Assembly: GCF_023634805.2 (NCBI RefSeq)
Contig: NZ_CP106881.1
Coordinates: 1,705,501-1,769,500 of the forward strand
Reading direction: 5' to 3'
From: Comamonas endophytica
GTDB taxonomy: Bacteria; Pseudomonadota; Gammaproteobacteria; Burkholderiales; Burkholderiaceae_C
Length of the DNA: 64,000 nucleotides
Shown here: positions 1-10,041 of the stretch, piece by piece
Layout: each line of letters opens with the position of its first letter
Position numbering within the stretch: position 1 is the stretch's first letter
Position numbers and translations under genes: made by a program
Notes under the pieces: model-generated
What the model saw: only the letters and a program-made list of their open reading frames with translations
Database searches by the model: none
What the model was told of the DNA's origin: nothing

Positions 1-44
1 CCCTCGGGCGTGCCGCGGAAGGCGGGGGCAAGTTGGGTTTGCAT
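1..44 (-). CDS. glcF: Glycolate oxidase iron-sulfur subunit, N-terminal 14 residues only
   Basis: Only the first codons lie in the window; the gene continues past position 1. The visible start reads MQTQLAPAFRGTPEG, the usual beginning of GlcF, the subunit that carries two 4Fe-4S clusters and passes electrons from the flavin subunits to the quinone pool. It begins 24 bases after the glcE stop on the same strand, which is the normal glcE-glcF order. No motif beyond the N-terminus can be checked here. Confidence 0.75.
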   Translation of the reverse strand, partial: MQTQLAPAFRGTPE

Positions 45-68
45 GGCGTGGGAAGAAAAGGAGCCGGA

Positions 69-1184
69 TCAGGCCAGGCGCCCGGGGTTGAAGATGCCGG
101 CCGGATCGAAGGCCTGCTGCAGCCGTGCGTGCAGCGCCGCCAGTGCGGGCGGCAGCGGCGCGGCGGGGACCAGCCCTGCGCCGCTGCCGCCCGCACCCGC
201 ACTTTGCGCATGGAACATCTGCGCCGAGCCGCCCACCTGCGCCGCCAGCGCCTGCAGCGCCGGGCCCAGCGCGCGCGGCGCCTGCACCCAGCGCAGCGCG
301 CCATGCCACTCGACGAGCGGGCCGCGCGCGCCCTCGGGCAACGCCAGCACCGGCGCCTGGGCCGGCACCGAAAGGCGCCACAGCGCGAGCTCGGGCTGCG
401 CCAGGCGGTCGAGGAACCAGGGCAGCTGGTGGTCGCGGCAGGCGTCCCAGTCGGCGGCCACCTGCGCGTTGTCCTGGCGCTCGCCGCCCAGCGTGGCGCA
501 GGCCGACTGCACCGCGGACTTGGCGCCGCGCAGCCGCAAGAACAGGGTGCCCTGCCCTTGGTCCTCGACCCAGCAGCTGGCGTTCAGCGGCAACGGCTGG
601 CCGCCCCAGGTGTTGAGCCATTGCAGCGCCTGGGCCTGCGTGCAGCGGAACAGCAGCGTGGCCTCGGCCGGAGCCTGGGGCAGCACCTTGAGGCTGACCT
701 CGGTGATCAGGCCCAGCGTGCCCCAGGAACCGGCCATCAGCCGCGGCACGTCGTAGCCGGCAACGTTCTTCATCACCTGGCCGCCGAAGCGCAGCAGCTC
801 GGCGCGGCCGTTGAGCATCTCCAGCCCCAGCACATAGTCGCGCACCGCGCCGACGCTGGCGCGCGCCGGCCCGCTCAGGCCCGCGGCGACCATGCCGCCG
901 ACCGTGGCGCCGGGGGCGAAGTGGGGTGGATCGAAGGGCAGGCACTGGCCCTGTTCGGCCAGCAGCGCCTGCAGCTCGGCCAGCGAAGTGCCGGCACGCG
1001 CGGTGACGACCAGTTCGCTGGGTTCGTAGCTGAGCACGCCCTGCAGCGCGCGCGTGTCGAGGATCTCGCCCTCCAGCGTGCGCGCATGGAAGTCCTTGCT
1101 GCCGCCGCCGCGCAGGCGCAGCGGGGTCCGGTCGGCAACGGCGGCGCGCACGCGCCCGGTGATCTGGCTGAGGGCTGAATCCAT
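69..1184 (-). CDS. glcE: Glycolate oxidase FAD-binding subunit GlcE
   Basis: 371-residue flavoprotein subunit of the GlcDEF complex, which oxidises glycolate to glyoxylate at the inner face of the membrane. The N-terminal half is a PCMH-type FAD-binding domain: LRLRGGGSKDF near residue 22, then PGATVGGMVAAGLSGPARAS near 100 and GQVMKNVAGYDVPRLMAGSWG near 145. The C-terminus carries the family signature FDPAGIFNPGR. The start at 1184 was chosen because MDSALSQ begins the conserved domain; the open frame runs on upstream to 1646 but that part is repeat and terminator sequence. glcF follows in the same direction. glcD is not in the window and may lie elsewhere. Confidence 0.9.
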   Translation of the reverse strand: MDSALSQITGRVRAAVADRTPLRLRGGGSKDFHARTLEGEILDTRALQGVLSYEPSELVVTARAGTSLAELQALLAEQGQCLPFDPPHFAPGATVGGMVAAGLSGPARASVGAVRDYVLGLEMLNGRAELLRFGGQVMKNVAGYDVPRLMAGSWGTLGLITEVSLKVLPQAPAEATLLFRCTQAQALQWLNTWGGQPLPLNASCWVEDQGQGTLFLRLRGAKSAVQSACATLGGERQDNAQVAADWDACRDHQLPWFLDRLAQPELALWRLSVPAQAPVLALPEGARGPLVEWHGALRWVQAPRALGPALQALAAQVGGSAQMFHAQSAGAGGSGAGLVPAAPLPPALAALHARLQQAFDPAGIFNPGRLA

Positions 1185-1284
1185 GCGCTTATCGTAGCGG
1201 CAGGGGTCGCAACGCAACCGGGGCAGGAGCGTGAATTTTTTGCACGCGGGGCGTGAAGCTTGGGCCGGGGGGACGACTTGTAGG

Positions 1285-1381
1285 GCGGGACGTCCACCCT
1301 TCGACGGGCCCGCCCAGGCAGGCTCAGGGCGAACGGAAAAACCCTTCGTGGTGAGCTTGCCGAACCATGAAGGTCCTGCCC
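1285..1381. repeat. REP-like intergenic repeat, copy 1
   Basis: Contains CCTTCGACGGGC, then CAGGCTCAGGGCGAACGG, and after a short A-rich loop an imperfect inverted arm (CCCTTCGTGGTGAGCTTGCC). This is a diverged member of the family seen six more times in this window. It lies between the glcE start and the amtB terminator. The sequence shows a long imperfect hairpin; function is unknown. Confidence 0.7.
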
Positions 1382-1399
1382 TATAGAAAAACCAGTCCC

Positions 1400-1427
1400 A
1401 AAAAAAAGCCCACCGCATGGGTGGGCT
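1400..1427 (-). terminator. Rho-independent terminator of the amtB operon
   Basis: Read on the minus strand: AGCCCACC, loop CATGC, GGTGGGCT, followed directly by a run of T. The 8-bp stem is perfect and the T tract is eight bases, so this is a strong intrinsic terminator. It lies about 90 bases past the amtB stop and ends the porin-glnK-amtB transcript. Confidence 0.9.
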
Positions 1428-1516
1428 GAAATTCCAGCGTCCGAGGAGAACCTGGTATTCGCAATGAAGTTGGGGCAGACGGCCCCGCCACCAGACAGGG
1501 CCGCCCGTGCCGGGAG

Positions 1517-2977
1517 TTACCGCACGTAGGCGGTTTCGCCGTGGGAGCTGATGTCCAGGCCCTGGCGCTCTTCTTCCTCGCTGACGCGCAGGCCGACCAG
1601 CAGATCCGCGATCTTGTAGGAAACGAAAGCCACGACACCCGACCACACCAGCGTCACGAGCACGCTCTTGATCTGCACCCAGACCTGGTGGCCCATGGAG
1701 TAGTTGGCCGGCTCAACGCCGCCCAGGCTGGCGGCACAGAACACGCCGGTCAGGATGGCGCCGACGATGCCGCCGACACCGTGCACGCCGAACACGTCGA
1801 ACGCGTCATCGGCACCCAGCATGCGCTTGAGGCCACCCACGCCCCACACGCACAGGGGACCGACGATCAGGCCCATGACGATGGCGCCCATCGGGCCGAC
1901 GAAGCCGGCGGCGGGAGTGATGGCCACGAGGCCGGCGACGGCACCCGAGATCGCGCCCAGCATCGAGGCCTTGCCCTTGTGCAGCGCTTCGGCAGCCAGC
2001 CACGACAGGGTGGCGGCGCCGGTGGCGACGATGGTGTTGACGAAAGCCAGGCCGGCAATGCCGTTGGCCGCGCCGGCCGAGCCGGCGTTGAAGCCGAACC
2101 AGCCCACCCACAGCAGCGAGGCACCGACCATGCTCAGCGTCAGGCTGTGCGGGGCCATCGACTCCTTGCCGAAGCCCAGGCGCTTGCCCAGGACGTAGGC
2201 ACCGACCAGACCGGCGATACCGGCATTGATGTGCACCACGGTGCCGCCGGCGAAGTCCAGCGCGCCGTCTTCGGCCAGCAGGCCGCCGCCCCAGACCATG
2301 TGGGCCATCGGGATGTAGCTGAAGGTGAACCACAGCACGGCGAACACCAGCACCGCGGCGAACTTGATGCGCTCGGCAAAGGAGCCGACGATCAGCGCCA
2401 CGGTGATGGCGGCGAAGGTGGCCTGGAAGGACACGAACACGTATTCGGGAATGGTCTTCAGTGCGCTCGACAGCGTGTCGGGCGTGATGCCCTTGAGGAA
2501 CAGCTTGTCGAAGCCGCCGAAGAACTTGCCTTCGCCGCCAAAGGTCAGCGTGTAGCCGTAGATGGTCCACAGCACGGTGATCAGCGAGAAGATCACGAAG
2601 ACCTGCATCAGCACCGACAGCATGTTCTTGGAGCGGCCCAGGCCGCCGTAGAACAGGGCCAGGCCGGGGATGATCATCAGGATCACCAGCATGGTCGAGG
2701 TCAGCATCCAGGCGGTGTCGCCGGAGTCGAGCGTGGGCGCGGCTTCAGCGGCTGCAGCAGGTGCTTCGGCCACGGGAGAAGGGGTAGCGACCGCGGCCGC
2801 TTCGGGGGCGGGTGCGGCGGCTGCCGGGGCAGCGACGGCTTCAGGTGCAGGCGCCGCAGCGGACGCTTCCACCGCGGGAGTGGTGGCAGTCGCATCGGCC
2901 GCAGGCGTCTGCGCCAGGGCGATACCGCCTGACAGCAGGCTCATGCCCAGGCAGAGGGAGGCAAGCAATTTTTTCAT
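1517..2977 (-). CDS. amtB: Ammonium transporter AmtB
   Basis: 486-residue ammonium channel of the Amt/Rh family. Residues 1-23 are a cleavable signal peptide ending LAQ. They are followed by an unusual Ala/Pro/Glu-rich stretch of about 65 residues before the first membrane span (DTAWMLTSTMLVILMIIPGLALF). The two pore histidines are in GGTVVHINAGIAG and DVFGVHGVGG. About eleven membrane helices follow the signal peptide. glnK lies 35 bases upstream on the same strand; the GlnK trimer normally plugs the cytoplasmic pore when nitrogen is plentiful. The Ala/Pro-rich region would sit in the periplasm and is longer than in most AmtB proteins. Confidence 0.95.
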   Translation of the reverse strand: MKKLLASLCLGMSLLSGGIALAQTPAADATATTPAVEASAAAPAPEAVAAPAAAAPAPEAAAVATPSPVAEAPAAAAEAAPTLDSGDTAWMLTSTMLVILMIIPGLALFYGGLGRSKNMLSVLMQVFVIFSLITVLWTIYGYTLTFGGEGKFFGGFDKLFLKGITPDTLSSALKTIPEYVFVSFQATFAAITVALIVGSFAERIKFAAVLVFAVLWFTFSYIPMAHMVWGGGLLAEDGALDFAGGTVVHINAGIAGLVGAYVLGKRLGFGKESMAPHSLTLSMVGASLLWVGWFGFNAGSAGAANGIAGLAFVNTIVATGAATLSWLAAEALHKGKASMLGAISGAVAGLVAITPAAGFVGPMGAIVMGLIVGPLCVWGVGGLKRMLGADDAFDVFGVHGVGGIVGAILTGVFCAASLGGVEPANYSMGHQVWVQIKSVLVTLVWSGVVAFVSYKIADLLVGLRVSEEEERQGLDISSHGETAYVR

Positions 2978-3012
2978 GGCAACAATCTTTCTGATCGGTA
3001 CGAACGCAGGCC

Positions 3013-4096
<1,084 letters not shown>

Positions 4097-4309
4097 GAGG
4101 CTCTCCAGTTGTAAAAATTTTCGACAACCGGTGAAAAGCATGAACTGTGCCAAGGCAAGTAGGTCGAAGCCGCCACGGTATGCAGGCATTACCGGAAAGA
4201 CATGGACTGGACGCATTGCACCCTATTGGTGCGCAAACAGCCCGGATTCCCCCCATGGCGCTGCACCAAAATGGACAACGCACCAGGCTTGCCGTGCCAT
4301 GTCACGGAT

Positions 4310-5152
4310 TCAGGGATGCCAGCGCGAAGTGCGCACCGCCGAGGTGCCCGTGTTCCCGGCGGTTCCAGCCAATGCATACGACAGCTGGTTGGCCGTGGCC
4401 AGCAGCGTCTGCGCCAGCGACTCGAGCTTCTGAACCGGCAGGCGCGAAGCCGGGCCGGAGATGCAGACCGAGCCGAACAGCCGCCAGTGCATGCCGAAGA
4501 CCGGCGCGGATACGGTGGCCACGCCCTGCTCGCGCTCACCGATGGAGTAGTGGTAGCCGCGCTCGCGGATCTGTTCATAGAGCGCCCCGGGCTCGCCTGA
4601 GAAGGCCAGGATGACGCGCCCGGGCGAGCCCTTGTCCAGCGGCAGTTCCTCGCCCATGCGCGCGTGGTGGCGCAGCGCCTGCGGCCCCTCGACACGCACG
4701 ATGCAGGTGCGCGCATTGCCCTCGCGCACATAGAAGGCCGCGCTTTCGCCGCACGCCAGCGTCAGCGCGCGCAGCGCCGGCTCGAGCACGTTCTGCACGT
4801 CGAAGCCGGCCTTGTAGCGCGCGCCCAGCCAGCCCGCGGCCGGCCCCAGGCGCCAGTCGCCGTCTTCGCGCTGCACCATGTAGCCATGGTGGGCCAGCGT
4901 GCGCGCCAGCCGCAGCACGGTGGTCTTGTGCAGCTGGCAGCGCCGGCTGAGCTCGGCCAGCGACAGATGGGATTCGCCCAGCGCATAGGCCTCGAGCAGC
5001 TGCAGCGCGCGCGCCACCGCGGTCACGAAGCCATTGGAGGCAGCCGGCTCGCCCTCCGGCCCGGTCATTTCGGACATGGGTGCCAAGACCGCGGGACGGG
5101 CGTTGCGGAGCTTCTTCACTGGCGGGGGATGTGGGGTGTCGTCGGGCTTCAT
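4310..5152 (-). CDS. IclR-family transcriptional regulator
   Basis: 280 residues. After a Pro-rich leader, a winged helix-turn-helix spans about residues 45-105 (VARALQLLEAYALGESHLSLAELSRR, then the recognition helix LHKTTVLRLARTLA). The effector domain follows and holds the family pattern GSPGRVILAF. It is divergent from the Bug/aldolase operon at 5273 and so probably controls it. No start has a good ribosome site: ATG at 5152 is the longest sensible choice, and ATGs at 5077 and 5067 would still keep the whole DNA-binding domain. Confidence 0.85.
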   Translation of the reverse strand: MKPDDTPHPPPVKKLRNARPAVLAPMSEMTGPEGEPAASNGFVTAVARALQLLEAYALGESHLSLAELSRRCQLHKTTVLRLARTLAHHGYMVQREDGDWRLGPAAGWLGARYKAGFDVQNVLEPALRALTLACGESAAFYVREGNARTCIVRVEGPQALRHHARMGEELPLDKGSPGRVILAFSGEPGALYEQIRERGYHYSIGEREQGVATVSAPVFGMHWRLFGSVCISGPASRLPVQKLESLAQTLLATANQLSYALAGTAGNTGTSAVRTSRWHP

Positions 5153-5179
5153 CGTGCAATGTGTTTCATCGTGCGAAAC
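5148..5179. promoter_or_regulatory. Candidate IclR operator: direct and inverted repeats
   Basis: TTCATCGTGC occurs twice, at 5148-5157 and 5165-5174, 17 bases apart (centre to centre). The second copy lies inside an inverted repeat GTTTC-N7-GAAAC at 5163-5179. The element sits between the divergent iclR gene and the Bug operon and overlaps the first codons of the longest iclR reading frame. Such repeats fit an autoregulated IclR operator; binding is inferred. Confidence 0.5.
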
Positions 5180-5272
5180 GGCATTGTATGCGTTGAAACG
5201 TTTTTTTAAACTGCGCTTCCATTGCCGGCATGCACCGCGGCAACCCATAAATACATCGACGGAGACAAGACA

Positions 5273-6277
5273 ATGGCATCGACCACGCGTTTTCATGCAT
5301 TCGCCGCGCAGCTTTGCGCCGCCACCCTGGGCCTGGCTGCCGCCGCCCTGCCCCTGGCCAGCGCCCAGGCACAGGCTGCCTACCCCTCCAAGCCGGTTCG
5401 ACTGATCGTGCCCTTTCCGCCCGGCGGCGGCACGGACATGATCGCGCGCACCGTGGCACAGAAGCTCACCGACCTGAACAAGTGGACCGTGGTGGTGGAC
5501 AATCGCCCCGGCGCCGGCGGCAACCTGGGCGTCGATGCCGCCACCAAGGCCGCACCCGATGGCTACACCCTGGTCATCGGCCAGACCAGCAACCTGGCGA
5601 TCAACCCCGCGCTCTACCCCAAGCTGCCCTACGACCCGATCAAGGACCTGACGCCGGTGGCGCTGGCAGTGTCCTCCCCGGTCGTGCTGGTGACGGCGGC
5701 CAGCTCGCCCTACAAGAGCTTTGCCGATGTCGTGGCCGCGGCCAAGGCCAGGCCCGATGGCATCACGCTGGGCTACTCGGGCAACGGCACCGTGTCGCAC
5801 CTGGCCGGCGAGCTGGCCCAGCATGCGGCGGGCATCAAGCTGCGCCACGTGCCCTACAAGGGCGCGGCGCAGGCCATGACCGATGTCGTGAGCGGCCAGA
5901 TCGACCTGTACATGTCGACCATTCCCACGCTGATCGGCCAGGTGCGCAACGGCAAGATGAACGCCATTGCCATCACCTCCAAGGCGCGTTCGACGCAGTT
6001 GCCCAAGACCCCGACGCTGGCGGAACTGGGCTACAAGGACTTCGAGGCCGTGAGCTGGTTCGGCGTGCTGGCGCCCGCGGGAACGCCGCCGGCCATCGTG
6101 CAGCAGCTCAACAAGGCCATCAACCAGGCGCTGGCCCAGCCCGACGCCGCCGAGCGGCTGCGCTACGAGGGCGGCGAGATCCTGGGCGGCTCGGCGGAAA
6201 GCTTCCAGCAGCTGCTGAAAGCGGAAATCCCGCGCTGGGCCCGGGTCGTCAAGGAATCCGGCGCCAGCCTCGACTGA
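5273..6277 (+). CDS. Bug-family tripartite tricarboxylate transporter receptor (1)
   Basis: 334-residue periplasmic solute receptor of the Bug/TctC family. A signal peptide of about 33 residues ends ALPLASAQAQA and is followed by the family opening YPSKPVRLIVPFPPGGGTDMIARTVA. Other family marks are DNRPGAGGNLG near residue 80 and HVPYKGAAQAMTDVVSGQID near 200. The start at 5273 is preceded by GGAGACAAGACA, a good ribosome site, unlike the upstream in-frame ATG at 5222. It heads an operon with an aldolase, a dehydrogenase, a second Bug gene and an SMP-30 gene. No TctA/TctB membrane partner is present, so this receptor is an orphan here. The ligand is presumably a carboxylate. Confidence 0.92.
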   Translation: MASTTRFHAFAAQLCAATLGLAAAALPLASAQAQAAYPSKPVRLIVPFPPGGGTDMIARTVAQKLTDLNKWTVVVDNRPGAGGNLGVDAATKAAPDGYTLVIGQTSNLAINPALYPKLPYDPIKDLTPVALAVSSPVVLVTAASSPYKSFADVVAAAKARPDGITLGYSGNGTVSHLAGELAQHAAGIKLRHVPYKGAAQAMTDVVSGQIDLYMSTIPTLIGQVRNGKMNAIAITSKARSTQLPKTPTLAELGYKDFEAVSWFGVLAPAGTPPAIVQQLNKAINQALAQPDAAERLRYEGGEILGGSAESFQQLLKAEIPRWARVVKESGASLD

Positions 6278-6397
6278 GGCGCTGCCCGCAGCGCTCCTGC
6301 CCCATCCCTACAGATCACAGGACATGCCCGCGCGCATGTCCGCGGGCTGCGCATTCCCGCCCTCTGCGCCCTCTCCATTTCCACCGGACGAAGCACC

Positions 6398-7084
6398 ATG
6401 AACCAACTTCCAGAAATCATCCGCGACATCGAGCGCGTGGCCCCCGACGTCGTAGAGAAAGCCGGCACTTTCCAGGCAGCGATCCTGGCCGACGTCGCCG
6501 GCCGCCGCGGCACCATGCACGGCCGCGTCGCGCCCGTGCACCAGGACATGAAGGTCGCCGGCCCGGCCTTCACCGTGGAAGTGCGCCCCGGCGACAACCT
6601 GATGATCCACGCCGCGATCGCGCTGGCGCAGCCCGGCGACGTGCTGGTGATCGATGGCAAGGGCGATCTCACGGCGGCGCTGATGGGCACGCTGATGCTC
6701 AGCGCCTGCAAGAAGCGCGGCCTGGCCGGCGTGATCGTCGATGCCGCCATCCGCGACAAGCTGGAAATCCTGGACCTGGACTTCCCGGTGTTCAGCGCCG
6801 GCTTCAACCCTGCGGGCCCGACCAAGTACGTGCCCGGCCGCATCAACCACCCGGTCTCCGCGGGCGGCACCGTCGTCAACCCCGGCGACCTGGTCGTGGG
6901 CGATGCCGACGGCGTGGTCGTGATCGAGCGCGCCAAGGCCCCGGGCCTGATGGCGCTGGCCGACAGGAAGGTGGCCGACGAAGCTGCGCGCATCGACGCC
7001 ATTTCGCGCGGCGACACCGCCTCCAAGTGGCTGCCCGCCGCGCTGCGCGCCGCCGGCGTGCTCAAGGAAGGGGAAGCGCTGTGA
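6398..7084 (+). CDS. RraA-family aldolase (4-hydroxy-4-methyl-2-oxoglutarate / 4-carboxy-4-hydroxy-2-oxoadipate aldolase type)
   Basis: 228 residues of the RraA/HMG-CHA aldolase fold. The family makes metal-dependent retro-aldol cuts that release pyruvate or oxaloacetate from 2-oxo-4-hydroxy acids. The signature GDLTAALMGTLMLSACKKRG is followed by GVIVDAAIRD, whose Arg-Asp pair binds substrate and metal. Some members instead inhibit RNase E (RraA proper) or act as oxaloacetate decarboxylases. The catabolic setting, next to a D-2-hydroxyacid dehydrogenase and Bug receptors, argues for the aldolase role. Its stop overlaps the GTG start of the next gene by four bases. Confidence 0.8.
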   Translation: MNQLPEIIRDIERVAPDVVEKAGTFQAAILADVAGRRGTMHGRVAPVHQDMKVAGPAFTVEVRPGDNLMIHAAIALAQPGDVLVIDGKGDLTAALMGTLMLSACKKRGLAGVIVDAAIRDKLEILDLDFPVFSAGFNPAGPTKYVPGRINHPVSAGGTVVNPGDLVVGDADGVVVIERAKAPGLMALADRKVADEAARIDAISRGDTASKWLPAALRAAGVLKEGEAL

Positions 7085-8010
7085 GCAGCATTCTCGTCAC
7101 CGGTGCCGACCTGGCACCGCAGGCGCTGGCGCTGCTGGACGGCTATGACATGGTCTATGCCGGCAAGACGCCCACCGAGGAAAGCCTGATCGCGCTGTGC
7201 CGCGCGCACAACCCGGTGGCGATCATCGTGCGCTACGGCGGCGTGGGCGCGGCCATGATGGATGCGGCGCCGGCGCTGAAAGTGATCTCCAAGCACGGCA
7301 GCGGCACCGACACCATCGACAAGGTGGCGGCCAAGGAGCGCGGCATCGAGGTCGTGGCGGCGCTGGGCGTCAACGCCGCGGCCGTGGCCGAACAGACCAT
7401 GGCGCTGCTGCTGGCCTGCGCCAAGTCGGTGGTGGCGCTGGACGCGCGCATGCGCGCCGGCCACTGGGACAAGGCCACGCACAAGAGCCTGGAACTGGGC
7501 GGGCGCACCGTCGGGCTGGTGGGCCTGGGCGCGATCGGCCTGCGCTTCGCGCGCATGGCCGACGCCATGGGCATGCGCGTGATCGGCTTCGATCCCTATG
7601 CGCGCGACCTGCCCGAATACGTGCAGGGCGTGGCGCTCGAAACGCTCTGGCGCGAATCCGACGTGATCTCGCTGCACTGCCCGCTCACCGCCGACAACCG
7701 TGGCCTGCTGAACGCCGAAACGCTGGCGCGATGCAGGCGCGGAGTGATCGTGGTGAACACCGCGCGCGGCGGCCTGATCGATGAAGCGGCGCTGCTGGCC
7801 GCGGTGCGCTCCGGCCAGGTCATGGCCGCGGGCCTGGACAGCTTTGCCGTCGAGCCGATGACCGCCGGCCACCCCTTCCAGGGCGAGCCGCGCATCGTGC
7901 TGAGCCCGCACATCGGCGGCGTGACCAGCGATGCCTACGTGAACATGGGCCTGGGCGCCGCGCGCAATGTGCTGCAGGTGCTGGAGCGCGCCGCCGCACC
8001 AGCCCATTGA
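7081..8010 (+). CDS. D-isomer-specific 2-hydroxyacid dehydrogenase (1)
   Basis: 309 residues; NAD(P)-linked interconversion of a 2-oxo acid and its D-2-hydroxy acid. The nucleotide-binding motif is GLVGLGAIGLRFAR near residue 145, with an Asp (FDPYAR) just after it that favours NAD. Catalytic residues are visible: Arg in VNTARGGLIDE, Glu in the LDSFAVEP stretch and His in LSPHIGG. Translation starts at a GTG whose last two bases form the upstream stop (GTGA overlap), so it is probably coupled to the aldolase gene. Phosphoglycerate-dehydrogenase-like members look similar, but the C-terminal ACT domain is absent. Confidence 0.85.
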   Translation: MSSILVTGADLAPQALALLDGYDMVYAGKTPTEESLIALCRAHNPVAIIVRYGGVGAAMMDAAPALKVISKHGSGTDTIDKVAAKERGIEVVAALGVNAAAVAEQTMALLLACAKSVVALDARMRAGHWDKATHKSLELGGRTVGLVGLGAIGLRFARMADAMGMRVIGFDPYARDLPEYVQGVALETLWRESDVISLHCPLTADNRGLLNAETLARCRRGVIVVNTARGGLIDEAALLAAVRSGQVMAAGLDSFAVEPMTAGHPFQGEPRIVLSPHIGGVTSDAYVNMGLGAARNVLQVLERAAAPAH

Positions 8011-8071
8011 ACCCAGGGCCGCGCCGGGGTGCGCGCGGCGCGGCCCCATCCATTCCTCCGGAGACAAAACC

Positions 8072-9028
8072 ATGCATGCTCTCGCCAAGACCCTGATTGC
8101 CACCTGTGCCCTGGCCGCCGCCACGGTGCACGCCGCCTTTCCCGACCGCCCGATCACCATCGTCGTGCCCTACGCGCCCGGCGGCGCCGCCGACGCGGTA
8201 GCGCGCCTGGTGGCGACGCACATGGGCCCCAAGCTGGGCACTAGCGTGATCGTCGAGAACCGCGCGGGCGCCAGCGGCACCATCGGCGTCAGCTCCGTGG
8301 CCAAGGCGCCGGCCGACGGCTACACCATGCTGTATGACGCCACGCCCTATTCGATCAACCCGCACCTGTTCGCCAGGATGCCGTATGCCGCCAATGCGCT
8401 GCAGCCGCTGTCGCTGGTGCTGCAGGCGCCGAACGTGCTGATCGTTCCCGCCAACTCGCCGCTCAAGAACGTGGGCGACCTGATCGCCAAGGCCAAGGCG
8501 CAGCCGGGCAAGCTCAATTTCGCCTCGGGCGGCAGCGGCACGGTGCAGCGCCTGGCGTCCGAGCTGTTTCGCCAGCAGCTCAAGCTGGACATGGTGCACG
8601 TGCCCTACAAGAGCGGTGGCCCGGCCATTGCAGACGTGATCGGCGGCCAGGTGGACTTCATGTTCAGCACCGTCGCCGCGTCGCAGTCGCTGGTGGCGGG
8701 GGGCAAGCTGCGCGCGCTGGCGGTGTCGTCGCCCGAGCGCAGCCCGCGCCTGCCCGACGTGCCCACCGTGGCCGAGACCGTGATTCCCGGCTACGAGGTC
8801 TTCGAATGGAACGGCATGTTCCTGCCCGCGGGCACGCCGCCCGCGGTGGCCGGCAAGCTGCAGCAGGCCGTGGTGGAGGTGCTCAAGGAAGAAGCCGTGC
8901 AGCAGCGCCTGGCCGACATCGGCGCCAAGCCCGTCGGCTCCACGGCCGCGGAGTTCGCCAGCTTCCTGGCCAAGGAAGACGCGAAATGGGGCGAGGTCGT
9001 GCGCAAGGGCGGCATCAAGCTGGACTGA
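8072..9028 (+). CDS. Bug-family tripartite tricarboxylate transporter receptor (2)
   Basis: 318-residue periplasmic receptor. A short signal peptide (MHALAKTLIATCALAAATVHA) is followed by FPDRPITIVVPYAPGGAADAVARLVA, ENRAGASGTIG and VHVPYKSGGPAIADVIGGQVD, all typical of the family. The ATG at 8072 follows CCGGAGACAAAACC, a ribosome site nearly identical to that of the first Bug gene. It is the second Bug receptor in one operon, with a different binding-loop sequence (SGGSGTVQ), so the two may bind different forms of the substrate, such as acid and lactone, or different isomers. Confidence 0.92.
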   Translation: MHALAKTLIATCALAAATVHAAFPDRPITIVVPYAPGGAADAVARLVATHMGPKLGTSVIVENRAGASGTIGVSSVAKAPADGYTMLYDATPYSINPHLFARMPYAANALQPLSLVLQAPNVLIVPANSPLKNVGDLIAKAKAQPGKLNFASGGSGTVQRLASELFRQQLKLDMVHVPYKSGGPAIADVIGGQVDFMFSTVAASQSLVAGGKLRALAVSSPERSPRLPDVPTVAETVIPGYEVFEWNGMFLPAGTPPAVAGKLQQAVVEVLKEEAVQQRLADIGAKPVGSTAAEFASFLAKEDAKWGEVVRKGGIKLD

Positions 9029-9090
9029 CAATGCGCGGGGCCGTGCCGCCGCCCGCGCCGGCTTCCGAGATCGAGAAGGAAAGTGCTCCC

Positions 9091-10041
9091 ATGTTTCTGC
9101 TGCAAGCTCCCCGGGTCCGAGACCTGGAATTGTTCACCACGATGCCTGAATCGCTGCGCCGCCGCGAGCGCAGCGACTGGTCCGATGCCAACCGCGGCGG
9201 CGCGGTCACCGACTCCTTTCTCGAGGGCCCGGTGTTCGATGCGGCCGGCAATCTCTATGTGAGCGACATTCCCTGGGGCCGCATCTTCCGCATCGACGCG
9301 CAGGGCGCATGGAGCCTGGTCGCCGAGTACGACGGCGAGCCCAACGGCATGAAGTTCCTCGATGCCGGCACGCTGCTGATCACCGATTACAAGAACGGCT
9401 TGATGCGCCTCGACGTGCACAGCGGCGCAGTCACGCCCTATCTGGAGCGGCGCAACAGCGAGCGCTTCAAGGGCGTGAACGATCTGGTCTTCGACGCCGG
9501 GGGCAACCTGTATTTCACCGACCAGGGCCAGAGCGGCCTGCACGACCCCAGCGGGCGCCTGTACCGCCTGCGCCCGAACGGCCAGCTCGACCTGCTGCTG
9601 AACAATGTGCCCAGCCCGAATGGCGTGGCGCTGTCGCCCGACGGCCGCGTGCTGTATCTGGCCGTCACGCGCGGCAACTGCGTCTGGCGCGTGCCGCTGC
9701 TGCCCGACGGCAGCGTCGCCAAGGTCAGCCAGTTCTTCACCTCCTACGGCCCGAGCGGCCCGGACGGCCTGGCGGTCGATGCCGAGGGCCGGCTGCTGGT
9801 CGCCAACCCGGGCCTGGGCTATGTGTGGGTGCTCAACCACCGCGCCGAGCCGGTCGAGGTGCTGCGCGGCGCAGCCGGCAGCTCGACCACCAACCTGGCC
9901 TTTGGCGGCGTGGACCGGCGCACGCTGTATGTGACGGACTCCACCCATGGGCGGATCCTGCGCTCGACGCTGGAGGTGGCGGGGCTGGCGCTGCACGCGG
10001 GGCGTGCGGGCCAGGGGCAGCTTTCCTACAGGTCCTGCTAG
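9091..10041 (+). CDS. SMP-30/gluconolactonase-family protein (1)
   Basis: 316 residues predicted as a six-bladed beta-propeller that opens sugar or hydroxyacid lactones with a divalent metal. Visible metal-site motifs are FLEGPVFDAAGNLYVSD (Glu), GVNDLVFDAGGNLYFTD (Asn), NVPSPNGVALSPDGRVLY (Asn) and GPDGLAVDAEGRLLVAN (Asp). The ATG at 9091 is preceded by GAGAAGGAAAG, a better site than that of the in-frame ATG at 9031, which directly follows the Bug stop. As the last gene of the IclR-linked operon it probably opens a lactone that then feeds the dehydrogenase or aldolase. Confidence 0.82.
   Translation: MFLLQAPRVRDLELFTTMPESLRRRERSDWSDANRGGAVTDSFLEGPVFDAAGNLYVSDIPWGRIFRIDAQGAWSLVAEYDGEPNGMKFLDAGTLLITDYKNGLMRLDVHSGAVTPYLERRNSERFKGVNDLVFDAGGNLYFTDQGQSGLHDPSGRLYRLRPNGQLDLLLNNVPSPNGVALSPDGRVLYLAVTRGNCVWRVPLLPDGSVAKVSQFFTSYGPSGPDGLAVDAEGRLLVANPGLGYVWVLNHRAEPVEVLRGAAGSSTTNLAFGGVDRRTLYVTDSTHGRILRSTLEVAGLALHAGRAGQGQLSYRSC

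Noticed and set aside
4281..4300. Sigma-54-like TGGCAC on the minus strand upstream of the porin-glnK-amtB set
   Set aside because: The GC of the -12 element is not at the required distance from the GG, so it does not match the sigma-54 consensus.
6163..8160. 665-residue minus-strand open frame
   Set aside because: It lies opposite the aldolase and dehydrogenase genes, has no domain resemblance and no ribosome site.
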